NCBI RefSeq assembly: GCF_901709675.1
Contig: NC_051098.1
Span: forward strand, 1,419,500 to 1,483,499
Direction: 5' to 3'
From: Syngnathus acus
Lineage: Eukaryota; Chordata; Actinopteri; Syngnathiformes; Syngnathidae
Length of the DNA stretch: 64,000 nt
Shown one piece after another: positions 1-11,072 of this stretch (its first letter is position 1; each line of letters opens with the position of its first letter). The notes under the pieces are model-generated. The model searched no databases and was not told the origin of the DNA. It worked only from the letters and a program-made list of their open reading frames with translations. Both the position numbers and the translations under genes were made by a program.

Positions 1-985
1 ATTTTGTTTTGGTGTCTTAGCCTTTTCCTAAAACTGAAGAAATAAAACGAGCACGCAGTGAGTAAACTGGATAACAGGTGATTGGCTATGGCTTTTGCCG
101 CGAGGCGCGGATAGCACGCTTCCCAAATTGTGGACCAAATCCAACAAATGGTGACCATCCGACGTGATTTCTTCATAAGGAAAAGTGCATGCTCCAGGAA
201 GTATTCTTCCCTCTCCGCTCTTGCTCAACAATATTGCAGTCTGATCGGCACAAAAGGTAAGGGGGAACCTTTTTTTCAATAATAACTCCCAGTTCAGCAA
301 TATTGTGGAGTGAAAGCAGAGTAAAACTAAAAATTAATAATTTTAGCTCTGTGTTCAGGAATGGTGGTTGTATAAACATTTATGATTTTATGGAAACTGG
401 TGAAAAAGTTATTTCTTTTTGGAAAAGAGAAAGGTGGTGAGGACTTTCTCTGATCAGCGAAGGGCGCTGGAACTTGTGGGATGTCAATGGCTAGCATATG
501 GGCACCGGAGTGGCCTCAATAGTAGACGCTTAGGGACTTTGTACTGTTGCCTAAGGTCGGGGTCGAATAGATCGGCCAGGCCACCATACGAGTCAGGGAC
601 TCGTGAAAGAAAAAAAAAAAAAAAAGTGAAGGCATCGCTGATATAGCAGGACGGATGACTGGCGACCTCAATAGTGTGACCTTAGAGACTTATATTGTTG
701 TCTAGGGCGAAGGGTAACTGGGTTAACCAGGTTGCCGCTACATAATTGTTTAAGTGTGTCTATGTTGATATTGTGTGGAAAGCAGGCTTGGCTGTCAGAT
801 GGGACAGCGACGCAGCTGGAGAAGTGAGTGATTAGTTGTGGTGCTGCTGTTCATGGGGTGGAAGTGATGATTTGTGGTTCATGAAGAACAATAAGTTGAT
901 TTGTATAAAATTGTTGATTTTTTTGATTTGGCATGTGAGTTGGAGTCAGAAAAATGGCTTTACAAGAATTTGATAAAGAATGTAT
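1..985. other. No gene recognised
   Basis: Short open frames occur on both strands, but none resembles a known family and they end at low-complexity tracts such as the A-run near 608-623. I see no TIR, tRNA-like box or LINE motif. Confidence 0.5.
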
Positions 986-1040
986 ACTGTATTTTTCGGA
1001 GTATAAGTCGCCGTTTTTTTCATACGTAGTATATGCCATC
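986..1040 (+). repeat. Terminal fragment of SQ-family MITE
   Basis: The stretch CTGTATTTTTCGGAGTATAA preceded by TA matches the left terminus of the SQ family that recurs through the window. Only about 50 bp is recognisable before the sequence changes toward the LINE 3' end at 1087. Confidence 0.6.
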
Positions 1041-1086
1041 ACCGTGGGCGGGGGAATGCTCTCAAGTTATAAAGATTTTTACACCA

Positions 1087-1930
1087 ACCATCCATCCATC
1101 CATTTTCTTCCGCTTATCCAGGGTGGGGTCGCGGGGTAGCATCTTTAGGAGGGACTCCCAGACTTCATCCAGCTCATCCCGGGGGATCTCAAGGTGTTTC
1201 CAGGCCAGCTGAGAGACATAGTCTCTTCAGCGCATCCTGGGTCATCCACGGGGTCTCCTACCGGTGGGACATGCCCGGAAAGGCATCCTGATGAGATGCC
1301 CGAGCCACCAAGTCTCTCCCGGAAGACCGAGCTTCTCACCTTATCTCTAAGGGAGAGCCCGGACACCCTGCGGAGGAAACTCATTTTGGCCGCTTGTATC
1401 CGGGATCTCGTTCTTTCGGTCACGACCCATAGCTCGTGACCATAGGTGAGGGTAGGAACGTAGATCGACCGGTAAATTGGCTCTCTATTCACCACGACGG
1501 ACCGGTACAGAGTCCGCATCACTGCCGACGCTGCACCGATCCGCCTGTCGATCTCGCGCTCCATCCTGCCCTCACTCGTGAACAAGACCCCAAGATACTT
1601 GAACTTCTCTACTTGGGGCAGGATCTCATCCCCAATCCGGAGAGGGCATTCCACCCTTTTCCGACCGAGGACCATGGACTCGGATCTGGAGGTGCTGACC
1701 CTCATCCCGACCGCTTCACACTCGGCTGCGAACCGCTCCAGTGAGAGCTGGAGATCACGGCTTGAAGAAGCCAACAGCACCACGTCGTCGGCAAAAAGCA
1801 GAGACGCAATGCTGAGGTCCCCAAACCGGACACCCTCAACGCCTCGGCTGCGCCTAGAATTTCTGTCCATAAAAGTTATGAACTGAATTGGTGACAAAGG
1901 ACAGCCTTGGCGGAGTCCAACCCTCACTGG
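1087..1930 (-). pseudogene. Rex3-like (RTE clade) LINE, RT C-terminus and 3' end
   Basis: On the minus strand this encodes the second half of a non-LTR reverse transcriptase. It starts at the RQGCPLSP block, passes the catalytic FADD box (FADDVVLLA), and continues into the downstream region with [18 protein letters not shown]. Frameshifts break the end of the frame. The element ends at 1088-1101 in (CCAT)n, which is GATG repeats on the coding strand, the tail type I associate with Rex3. The same protein is found on the plus strand at 46.4-47.6 kb. The 5' remainder is probably the minus-strand pieces at 6405-6566, 6826-7144 and 9017-9210. Confidence 0.85.
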
Positions 1931-1935
1931 GAACT

Positions 1936-3744
1936 ATACAAGCTAGCACGCCGAAGACGACGTGGCAAACGCGCCGGAGCCCTCGTAAAGCTGAGGCAGA
2001 GAGGGTTCCGTTCTGCCCTACCATCAATTCATCTGGCGAATGTCCGCTCCCTGGCGAACAAGATGGACGAACTGCTGCTCCTCACTTCAAGGAACACGGA
2101 CTTCAGCAGATCCGCCGCCCTGTGCTTCGTTGAAACGTGGCTTGACGAACGCACCCCCCACCACGCAGTGGAGTTAGCTGGGTTTCGGCTAATGCGTGCA
2201 GACCGCAGCGCGGAGCTCACCGGAAAATCAAAGGGAGGTGGTCTCTGTTTCTATATTAATGAACGTTGGTGTACTGATGTCACGGTGTTGAAAGAGTCTT
2301 GCAGCCCTCTCCTAGAAACACTTTTTCATAAACTGCCGGCTGTTCTATTCACCGCGGGAGTTCTCGATCGTCATGGCGGCTATTTACATTTCACCAAACG
2401 AGTGAAGCCACGCAGATGCTGGCTGACCAGGTGACAGACATGGAGAAACTTCTACCAAATTCACTAATCATTGTTCTGGGTGATTTTAACAGGGCGAACC
2501 TTGCACACGAACTCCCCAAATACAGACATAACGTGTCCCACCAGAGGGGCACAGACACTGGACCACTGCTACACCGTAATAAAGGATGCATACCACTCTG
2601 TGGCTCGTGCAGCTTTAGGACTCTCGGACCACTGTCTAGTTCATCTGATCCCGGCCTACAGGCAGTAATTAAAAACTTCTAAGCCTGTGGTGAGGACTGT
2701 GAGGAAGTGGACAGTGGAATCAAGGCAGGACCTCCAAGCCTGCTTTGACTGCACCGATTGGGGAGTTTCTGAAGCTGCAACTTCAGACCTGCATGAACTC
2801 ACTGACACTGTCACATCATACATCAGTTTTTGTGAGGATCTGTGTGTGCAGACTAAGACCTTCTGCACGTACAACAACAACAAACCTTGGTTTACACCGA
2901 ACCTCAGGAGGCTGCGCAAAGTCAAGGAGGAGGCCTACAGGAGCGGCGACCGAGACCTGTACAAGCAGACCAGAAAGACACTGAACCGAGAGGTCAGGAA
3001 AGCCAGGAGGTATTACGGGGAGAGCCTGGAGAGACACCTCTCTGCCAATCCTGATCCCTCAACAGTGTGGAAAGGTCTGCAGAGCATCACGGGCTTCAAG
3101 ACACGAACCCGTCCTGTGGAGAGCCCAAGGCTTGCAAACCAGCTAAACAGGTTCTACTGCAGGTTTGATCTGTCCGCCCAAACAACAGGACCTCCTGCAG
3201 CACAATCAACATACTCACCTCCCCCCACAACCGCTCTGTCCACACCTCCATCACCGTTGTCACCTACTCTCTCTCTTGCAGAGGCCGCGCCCGCACTCCA
3301 GAACCGCGAGGACGAAGTGTGCCAGATGTTCCGGAGCCAAAAGATCAGGAAGGCACCGGGCCCAGACGGCGTGTCACCTTCCAGCTTAAAAGTCTGTGCT
3401 GAACAGCTGGCACCCACCTTTGCACAGATCTTCAACCGTTCCCTGGAGCTGTGTGAGGTGCCCTTGTGCTTCAAGAGCTCCACCATCGTACCGGTGGCAG
3501 AGAAGCCCGCCATCACAGGTTTGAATGAATAGACTTGTCGCCCTGACATCTGTGGTCATGAAATCTTTCGAGAGGTTAGTGTTGAACGACCTGAAGGACG
3601 TCACGGGCCCCCTGCTTGACCCCCTCAAGTTTGCCTACCGGGCAAACAGGTCGGTGGATGATGCTATCATCCAGTCTGTCCTCTGCACCTCCATCTCTGT
3701 CTGGTTTGGATTTCTTAAGGGTTGGTGTAACAGCAGCAGATTTG
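1936..3744 (+). pseudogene. Rex1/Babar-like LINE: endonuclease and start of RT
   Basis: A plus-strand non-LTR retrotransposon fragment broken by frameshifts near 2330-2420, 2560-2610 and 3530. The N-terminal part holds an AP endonuclease-like domain: the NVRSLANKMDEL block near 2038, FVETWLDE near 2127, GDFNRA near 2480 and the SDHCLV motif near 2630. The middle carries the [15 protein letters not shown] linker typical of these elements. The RT begins with KAPGPDGVS near 3350 and stops before the FADD box, at 3744, where an antisense LINE tail starts. At its left edge it abuts the minus-strand Rex3-like fragment, so one was inserted into the other. I am confident of the non-LTR assignment and less so of the clade. 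Confidence 0.85.
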
Positions 3745-4436
3745 AAAAGTCAAAGTCAAAGTCTGCTTTATTGTCAATTTCTTCACATGCCAAGACACAC
3801 AAAGTGATCGAAATTACGTTCCCACTATCCCACGGTGACAAGACATAGCTTGTTGTGCTAACAACACAAAAAATATAAACAAGAAGGCACAAACAATGAA
3901 TAAATTTGAGTGATGAATAAATAATAAATAAACAAATAACACAATAAATAAGAGGAGCAAAAATGGAGCAAGTGTGCATACAGCAGACAGTCAGAATATA
4001 GCGCAAAAGTACAGGACGCTACGCAGAAGGGGGGAGAGAGTTCAGGATCCTAACAGCCTGGAGTATGAAGCTGTTGGTGAGTCTGGTGGTGCGGGAGCGC
4101 AGGCTCCTGTACCTCTTCCCAGAGGGCAGAAGATCAAACAAAGAGTGAGTGGGGTGACTCACATCACTCACAATCGTGGTCGCTTTGCGGGGTGAGACGG
4201 GAGGTGTAAATGTCCTTCAGGGAGGGGAGTGAAGCACCAATCTTACCAGCCGTGTTCACTACGCGCTGCAGGGCCTTCATGTTGTATTCAGTGCAGCTAC
4301 CACCCCAAACAGCGATACAACTGGAGAGGACGCTTTCAATGGTGCCACGGTAGAATGTAGTCATGACCGCCGGACAGAGCCAGAGGTGAGGGAAGAATGA
4401 GTGATGGCAGTGATCAGGGGCAGCAGAGAAGGGGGT
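3745..4436 (-). mobile_element. Rex1-like LINE 3' end
   Basis: Read on the minus strand, this encodes the region after the RT (MTTFYRGTIESVLSSC, then KALQRVVNTA), followed by an A/T-rich 3' UTR ending in a short GACTTT tail at 3745-3760. The same tail occurs at 6567 (minus) and 22080-22108 (plus), so this is one recurring family. It meets an L2-type ORF at about 4437 in the same orientation. Confidence 0.8.
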
Positions 4437-6100
4437 CAAGTATGCTTTGAATTCCGGATGAGTTTAAAAAGGTCAGAAGCAGAGGGAAGTTGGAAGCAGG
4501 AAAGAGAGGGGGGGTTTGGATGGGGGAAGAAAGGAGATGGATGGCTAGACGAGTAAGGGGTCAGTCTCTGGTGGATGGTGGCTATTTTACTGTCAAAAAA
4601 GGACATCAGGGTGTTACAGTAGTCGGAAGAGTAAATGTGTGGGGGGAGGGAGTCAAGGGGGCGGGTTGAATCGTTAATCAAGGAGAACAGAGCTCTGGTG
4701 TTCCCCGCACCGGCTGTAATTTTCTCCGCAAAATATTGAAATCTGGCGGAGGAAATTGCATCCTTATATTGGAAAATGTGAGTGTGAAATAACTGTTTGT
4801 GGATAATGAGACCGGTTTTCCTAGAAAGCCGCTCCAGCTGTCGTCCTTTTTCCAGTTGACGCAAATGATGAGAGAACCAGGAAGCAGAGTGGGTGAAGGA
4901 AACAGTCCGGGTTTTGAGGGGGGCAAATAAACTCAGCAAAGTTTGGAGTCCATTGTTATAATTAAAAACCAGTTGATCCGGGGTATATGGGAGGGTGATG
5001 ATGGGTAAACAGCCAATGGCTGTTGTGAAATCTGCTAAATTTATGTTTTTGATGTCACGGAAGGATATGACACGGGGCAGTTTGATTTTGGACAGTGTGA
5101 GATTAAGATTAAAAGAAACTAGCAAGTGATCAGAGAAGCCTGTTCCCAGATCAACAGCAGAGCAGTTAAAAGGAGTGACACCAGAGCAGCAGACCAGATC
5201 TAAAATATGGCCTTTAGTGTGGATGGGGAAATCAATGTGCTTAAGTCCAAAAGGAGTGGTGTTGGTGTTGTCCATGTGAATATTTAAATCACCTAGCAGA
5301 ATGATGTTGGGTGAGAGTGAGCAGATGTGAGTGAGAAATGTGGTGAAATCATTAATAAAGTCCTTATTTTGTTTGGGTGGACGGTAGATATTAACTAAAA
5401 TAGTTGGTGTGGGACCATTTGGCTGTAGAGCCGCAGATTCGAAGGAACTGGACTTCGGCACTAAAACAGATGAAACCTTCCAGGACTCACGGTGAAATAT
5501 CGCAAGACCTCCTCCTCGACCAGCGAGACGTGGCTTGCAGGTGTAAACAAACCCGGGTGGACTTGCTTCATTTAATTGAGAAAAGTCACCAGGATGTTGC
5601 CATGTTTCAGTCAAACACAAAAAGTCATACTTGTAGTCGAGGAGAAGGTCCTGTAGCAGTTGTCCCTTATTCGTGAGGGAGCGGATGTTGAGTAGTCCCA
5701 TTTTGACGTCACAGTGTAGGTTGGAACAGGAAGCATTAGCTGACCTAGCTAGGCAAGCTAATACGCCGTGATCGACCTTCCTTTTGGTGTTTTTCGGTGG
5801 ATGGCGGCGAGTGGAGGACCAGATGGTGTTTATGGAAGTAGAGTCATCGATGTGGTAGTTGCGTCCAGCGCCACGGTGGATGTATCTGCGGTGGTGAAGT
5901 CGAGCAATGTCCGGGAAACACTGCAGCACAGGTGGGGGAGCAAACCGGCAGCGCCGGAGTTGGAGAAGCTCCGCCTTCGTGAACTGGAACACGGATGATG
6001 CTGGATAAATCATGGCGGACAGGATAGTCCACCAGAGTATAGAGCTCACAGCAAGGTTGTTGGAAGCTTGATGCACGGGCCCAGGTAGGAAAACGGTCAT
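4436..6100 (-). CDS. L2-type LINE ORF: leader, endonuclease, start of RT (554 codons)
   Basis: An uninterrupted 554-codon minus-strand frame. Residues 1 to about 130 are a poorly conserved leader. The endonuclease starts at MGLLNIRSLTNKG (about residue 132), with FLCLTETW, the GRGGGLAIF turn, LLGDLNIH, HILDLVCCSG and the C-terminal FSDHLLVSF motif. A linker follows (ASWFSHHLRQLEKGRQLER), and the frame closes where RT should begin (SDLFKLIRNSK), so RT is absent. The 5' leader may extend to about 6392. The intact frame over such a length suggests a fairly young copy. It joins directly to a Rex1-like 3' end at about 4437. Clade L2 rests on the endonuclease style. Confidence 0.85.
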   Translation of the reverse strand: MTVFLPGPVHQASNNLAVSSILWWTILSAMIYPASSVFQFTKAELLQLRRCRFAPPPVLQCFPDIARLHHRRYIHRGAGRNYHIDDSTSINTIWSSTRRHPPKNTKRKVDHGVLACLARSANASCSNLHCDVKMGLLNIRSLTNKGQLLQDLLLDYKYDFLCLTETWQHPGDFSQLNEASPPGFVYTCKPRLAGRGGGLAIFHRESWKVSSVLVPKSSSFESAALQPNGPTPTILVNIYRPPKQNKDFINDFTTFLTHICSLSPNIILLGDLNIHMDNTNTTPFGLKHIDFPIHTKGHILDLVCCSGVTPFNCSAVDLGTGFSDHLLVSFNLNLTLSKIKLPRVISFRDIKNINLADFTTAIGCLPIITLPYTPDQLVFNYNNGLQTLLSLFAPLKTRTVSFTHSASWFSHHLRQLEKGRQLERLSRKTGLIIHKQLFHTHIFQYKDAISSARFQYFAEKITAGAGNTRALFSLINDSTRPLDSLPPHIYSSDYCNTLMSFFDSKIATIHQRLTPYSSSHPSPFFPHPNPPSLSCFQLPSASDLFKLIRNSKHT

Positions 6101-6404
6101 CAGGACCGGTGAAACGGCGGCCGGGTGTGAAGCAACACACTAGCACACAGGTAGCAGCTGGGCGGTCAAGACTCGCTACAAGCAAACAGGTCCGCTAAAG
6201 GGTTGACCCAAAGTAAAGTCAAGCCAAGTTTAGTGACCAGCTGCAGACTTTGCAGGAAATCCAAGCAAAAATGCTAAAAATGTCCAGAGAGGAGCAGCTG
6301 CAATTCGCGCCAGCGTTCACTCACATCCGGCGAATGGCCGGCGATCTGTCCGTTTGTGTGTCTCAGGCTACTTGGTCTGCGTCTGACCTCTGAATAGACC
6401 GTCT
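6101..6404 (-). other. Probable 5' leader of the L2 copy and junction duplication
   Basis: No ORF is recognised. At 6391-6416 the word TCTGAATAGACC occurs twice in tandem, marking the join to a Rex3-like segment that resumes at about 6405. Confidence 0.4.
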
Positions 6405-6566
6405 GAATAGACCTTACCAGGGAGGCTGAGGAGTGTGATTCCCCTGTAATTGGAACACACCCTTCTTAAAGAGGGGAACCACCACCCCAGTCTGCCAATC
6501 CAGAGGCACCGTCCCCGATGTCCACGCAATGGTGTAGATGCGTGTCAGCGATGACCGCCCCACAAC
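6405..6566 (-). pseudogene. Rex3-like LINE, RT N-terminal segment
   Basis: On the minus strand this encodes the stretch before and at the start of the RT palm (WTSGTVPLDWQTG, VVPLFK, YRGITLLSLPGK), almost identical to 45.9-46.35 kb on the plus strand. It is cut at 6566 by a Rex1-like tail. Confidence 0.8.
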
Positions 6567-6825
6567 ATCAAAGTCTGCTTTATTGTCAATTTCTTCACGT
6601 CAAGACATACAAAGAGATCGAAATTGCGTTTGCTACTATCCCACGGTGACAAGACATATTGCACATCCAAGTAAACAATACAAAAAGTAAAAATAAGAAG
6701 GCACATACAATGAATAAATAAGAGCAGTGGATAAATAAGAGCAACTTGGAGGAAATGGTGCAATTGTGCATACAGCAGACAGTCAGTATAATAGCGCAAA
6801 AGTACAGGAGGAGTCGTGCAACCTC
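6567..6825 (-). mobile_element. Rex1-like LINE 3' UTR inserted in Rex3-like copy
   Basis: The sequence matches 3755-4015 with small changes, including the CAAAGTCTGCTTTATTGTC start and the GCGCAAAAGTACAGGA end. About 1.6 kb of the Rex3-like element that should lie between its flanks is missing, so insertion came with a deletion or a template switch. Confidence 0.75.
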
Positions 6826-7144
6826 GCACACTAGCTCGGGCTCCTTTCCAGCCAGAGAGGTGACATTCCATGTCCCAAGAGTCAGCTTCTGCAGCCAGGG
6901 ATCGGACCGCCAAGGTCCCTGCCTTTGGCCCCCGCCAAGCTTACATTGCACCCAACCCCTTTGGCCCCACCCACAGGTGGTGAGCCCATGGGAAGGGAGA
7001 CCCACGTTTCCTTTTTGGGCTGTGCCCGGCCGGGCCCCATGGGCGAAGGCCCGGCCACCAGACGCTCGCCTTCGAGCCCCACCTCCAGGCCTGGCTCCAG
7101 AGGGGGGCCCCGGTGACCCGCGTTCGGGCGAGGGAAATCTGAGT
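6826..7144 (-). pseudogene. Rex3-like LINE, 5' end and start of endonuclease ORF
   Basis: A GC-rich 5' region matching 44009-44330 in reverse, ending in the [17 protein letters not shown] endonuclease start on the minus strand. At 7141-7144 the bases GAGT precede a solo LTR and recur after it. Confidence 0.85.
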
Positions 7145-9016
7145 TGTCGAGTTACATGGTGGATAGGATGGTAAAAGATGGTGCGTGAGTGTGTATTGGA
7201 TTTGGCCCAGACGAATTGGCGAAGATGAAATTCCAAATTTCAATGCTTGACATGGAAGACCTGAAGAAGGGGGCCTGAGTAAGGGTTACTTAAAAGTTAG
7301 TTCTTCAAAATTAACTATTGTTAAATTGGTTAAGGGGAATTTGTTGGTTGAACCAGTAGACCTCCATTCCCGTTCCAAATTTCACCAGAAGATGGTGCCA
7401 AAGTCAGATTGACCTAACATAGTAAATTAATAGTTTAAAAAGTCATCGATTAGATGAAGACTTGTTCTGAAGCACAGAAACACACAATTTGGATTATGTT
7501 ATATTATTTTGTTTTGCTATAGAATACTTTGAAACTGCTTGAATATTTTAATTTGCTAACTAGGCCCATGCTCATCGTTAGGTAACGAGAATGAGACATG
7601 TTGATCACAGTTAGAGTAAGCTGCAATATACTTTATTTTATTCTGCTTTGCAATACTGTATAGTTAGTAGCAACTTGAGCAGCATCATAGCACTGATGTT
7701 TCATTTACACATGAATGTATTAAGAGTAAGGACAAGGGGTTGACAGTGATACCGTGGGTGGAAGACTGCAATCCCACGCTCGAGCTTGACCTAGAGGTCA
7801 CCAGCTTGTCAAAATACGTTTTGAAGCTGCTTGAGTGTTGTAACCTGCTAACTAAGAGAATCCACGATCAGCAAATGTCACGTTGACGGACAGTTGACAA
7901 GATTTGGGAGTGGGAAACAGGATGAAGCATCCCTGAGAAAATTGTTACTTCCGTGAGAACATCGTCACCTCATCTGGTTGAATCCGGTTGAGACCGGTCG
8001 AGATGCAGGTGCAGTCTATTCCGGAAGCATTTGGGTCATCTGAGGCCAATGTATGACGTCATGGAAAAAAAACTGGTATGTAACCAAGCAGGCTCTCTCT
8101 CGCCCGGTGGCCTTTCCCCGTCAGGGGTATGCCCCTGCGGCTACTGCCGCGGGTCGAGAACGCCGATTAGACAAAGACAGATTTCATTCTTTATGAGATT
8201 AACCCTAGGTCCGTTAAAATGAATTTATACTATCTTCAAATTGGACTAAGTCAAATTTTAAGCTCAAAGACAGGCTCGGAGATGCAGACCTCGGTGCAGG
8301 AGAGAGGAGCCATTTTTAGGGCGTCATCATCTCCATTCTTTAGGCCAGCCTGTTCTTTTAAACAGAATTCGGATTTTGGAACAAGGAGAACTGATCACTC
8401 GACTTTTCCACCAAATAGCATTTTAGACCTCTAGCCTCTTACCCTTTTTTACTATATTTTTGAGTTTTCAATCGAGAGAACTTCGAGACTGAATAGTTTT
8501 TGCTCTATTGTTTCTCTATCATAGTCATAATTTAAACTGTTCAGTTTTTACAGCTTTAATCCTCGACATCAGGGAGTGTCAGAATCTGGTTCGAAACCGT
8601 TAACTTAAGCTCAGATAGTGTGAGTGTACGCTAGTGAAAATAAACGAGTTCCTGCGGTCTTAACAAAGACAGCTAAACTATTCCGAGCGGATAACAAAAG
8701 CGACAATCTTAATAGGAAAGGAGAGCCGCTGAAACGGCCGCAATCTAAAAGATCCAGGGTCTCGACAAAGTAGTTACTCAACCCTTGGGTTTCTTTGATT
8801 TCAGCGGGACTGGTGTCCGGAAATGACGGAATTAATCTAACAATAGATTAGTTACCTGAACAGCGGTTAGACTCGGAACGAATCTTCTTTCCGTACCGGC
8901 TTAAATCAATTCTCGTCTCCCCTACAGACTGCGTTACTGCAGAGGGGCTAAAGTACATAATTTTACCCTTTAAACGGAGAGCCGGTCACTTACATCAGAT
9001 AAGTGCACGATTGAAA
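7145..9016 (+). mobile_element. Solo LTR, copy a
   Basis: About 1.87 kb starting TGTCGAGTTACATGG and ending near TTGAAA. It aligns along its length with copies at 21747-23646 and 42257-48553, whose ends are TGTCAAGTGG and TTTGACA. It is flanked by the 4-bp duplication GAGT (7141-7144 and 9017-9020). Removing it plus one GAGT rejoins a Rex3-like 5' UTR. No gag or pol lies inside. Confidence 0.8.
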
Positions 9017-9210
9017 GAGTCCATATATATTTTTCATCATAAGGTTTTTTTTAAGCCGTGCTTTGTCTGGCCCCTCACCTAGGACCCTTTTGCCATGGGT
9101 GACCCTACCAGGGGCATGAAGCCCCAGACAACATGGCTCCTACGATCATTGGGACATGCAAACCACTCCACCACGGTAAATTGACGACTCACGGAGGGGA
9201 CGGATTTACA
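9017..9210 (-). mobile_element. Rex3-like LINE 5' UTR (distal part)
   Basis: Contains the recognisable antisense block AGCCGTGCTTTGTCTGGCCC and the ACCCTTTTGCCATGGGTGAC block typical of teleost RTE/Rex3-like 5' leaders. It continues the leader interrupted by solo LTR a. Confidence 0.75.
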
Positions 9211-9277
9211 CGATTCACGAAAATACTTTCGACGAAAAAAAGCGAAAATCCGCAGATCCGCGTAAATTCTCATCCCT

Positions 9278-9485
9278 GTGTTTATATCACGTTACCAGAC
9301 CGTATCGTTTAACCTGTTGTTGCTGGTCATGTCTGTTCTTGGTGTTGGATTTTGTCAAGTAAATTTCCCCCAAAATGCGACTTAAACTCCGGTGCGACTT
9401 ATATATGTTTTTTTCCCTCTTTATTGTGCATTTTATGGCTGATGCGACTTATACTCCGGAGCAATTTTTACTCCGAAAAATACGG
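9278..9485 (+). repeat. SQ-family MITE, right-end fragment
   Basis: Carries the family's right half (GTTGTTGCTGGTCATGTCTG, then paired GCGACTTATACTCCGGAGC words) and terminates in AAAAATACGG followed by TA. The left half is missing. Confidence 0.75.
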
Positions 9486-9543
9486 TATATATAATTAGCA
9501 TGAAGTTTGTATCCCATTGTGCGGTGGGGTTACACTGTAACTA

Positions 9544-10254
9544 CAGTGGAGCCTCGGTTTTCGACCACAATCCATTCCAGATGGCTGTTCGAGAAGTGAA
9601 TAGTTCGTATTCCAAATCATGTTTTCCCATTACAAATAATGGAAAAAATGTTAATCCGTTCCAAACAAAACGGAGGCCCAACCGTAGCGCGTCGCCGACC
9701 GTGCAACTGCACCGCACTGGTTGCATTATTGTGACAGAGCCGTCAATGAAATTTAGAAAATATTTTTAAAGTCCGGATGTACTTTCCAAAATTTAAGTGG
9801 ACATCAGTGAGCAGGGAGCTTAATTTTGTCCGATCGCGCAACTGCAGCGCACCGCCAGACGCGCAACTGCACCGCGCTTGTCACATTATTATGACAGAGC
9901 GGTCACTAAAATTTAGAAAATATTTTTAAAGTCCTAATGGACTTTCCAACATTTAAGTGGACCTTAATTAAGTGGAGCTAAACCGCAGCGCGCCGGGCAC
10001 TCACTGTCGCATTGCTTTAGGAGCGTCTTTGTGTTTTAGGATGGCTTTACTGCTCCCACTTGCTTCCTTTGGAGGCATGATTAGAGTTGATGCAATCCTC
10101 AGAGTAACGAGAACGTAATGACGAACGGAGTCAGCTGGCATGCGGGTCCTCTCGGCTCATCTCGCTAGGTTCGACAACCAAATTTCGTCTGACATCCGAA
10201 GCAAAAAAATCTCGAATTCGAGAACCGGGACGTTCCAAAACCGAGGCTCCACTG
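9544..10254. mobile_element. Tigger/pogo-like MITE (711 bp)
   Basis: Terminal inverted repeats CAGTGGAGCCTCGGTTTT at both ends, flanked by TA on each side (9542-9543 and 10255-10256). Inside there is a partial tandem duplication sharing AAATTTAGAAAATATTTTTA near 9748 and 9910. No transposase remains. Confidence 0.85.
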
Positions 10255-11072
10255 TATTTTTGTTTTCAAAAGGGTGCGGCTCTAAAGTTTGGGCCCAACG
10301 GTCAGGTGGGCACAAATGCACATTTTGCCGCAATGTCAAAAGTGAAAATGTGAAATTTTAATCTAGGAAGTAAAAGAAGGTGAATTGGATGAATTATGTG
10401 GAAGAAAATGAGAAATGTTTTATGTGCCATTAAGAATGAATACAATTTTGGCTTAAAATTTGTAAATTTCTCAAAAAAAAAAGGTAAATATTTGGAATAT
10501 TTGGCATGAATATTTGAAATGTGTTAAAAGTGGAATGGAGTAAATCAGATGAATTATGTGGAAGTAGTTAAGAAAAAATAAATAAACAAAAGGCAGAAGA
10601 ATGCAGAAGAAGTTGAATAATAATAAAGTCAAGTCAAGTTTATTTATATAGCCCACAAGCAAGTCTCAAAGGGCTTCAAATGTACAAAAATTGACAATTT
10701 AAATTACAGGGATAACGTGTGAAGGCTACAATAATGATCATGACAGCAACAATATTTCTAATTGGTTTTTATAGGTACAAAGGGGGAACGTGGAAGGTTT
10801 TCAAAATGTGTGATATGTGTGACTCCATTATCAATAGAAAGCATTTTTTTTTTATTCTAAGAGGAATTGGCATAAAAAAAATGCGAGCGACAATCTTCAA
10901 GGTGATAGTGTAAGGCAGGAGGAAGTTGTGTATATTGTTTTTAATCATTATTTTTAGTATCATTATTATTTTTTAGGAGGAGGGTTGGTAATGCTTGTGA
11001 GGAGATGAATGTTGGAATGAGGTAAAAGTAAAAAGGAGTGTTCTATAAATTTTTGGTTCTTTGCCAGAGGTA
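10255..11072. other. No gene; one LINE-type 3' fragment
   Basis: A/T-rich sequence without recognisable coding. At 10622-10712 the word AAGTCAAGTTTATTTATATA and what follows match a common teleost LINE/SINE 3' end in antisense. Confidence 0.5.

Noticed and set aside
1194-1886. Plus-strand frames opposite the RT fragment
   Set aside because: They are antisense shadows of the minus-strand Rex3-like RT, whose motifs are clear.
3741-4436. Twin-priming inversion of a single LINE spanning 1936-4436
   Set aside because: In twin priming the inverted 5' part lies upstream of the 3' part; here the sense 5' part abuts the 3' tail, so a second insertion fits better.
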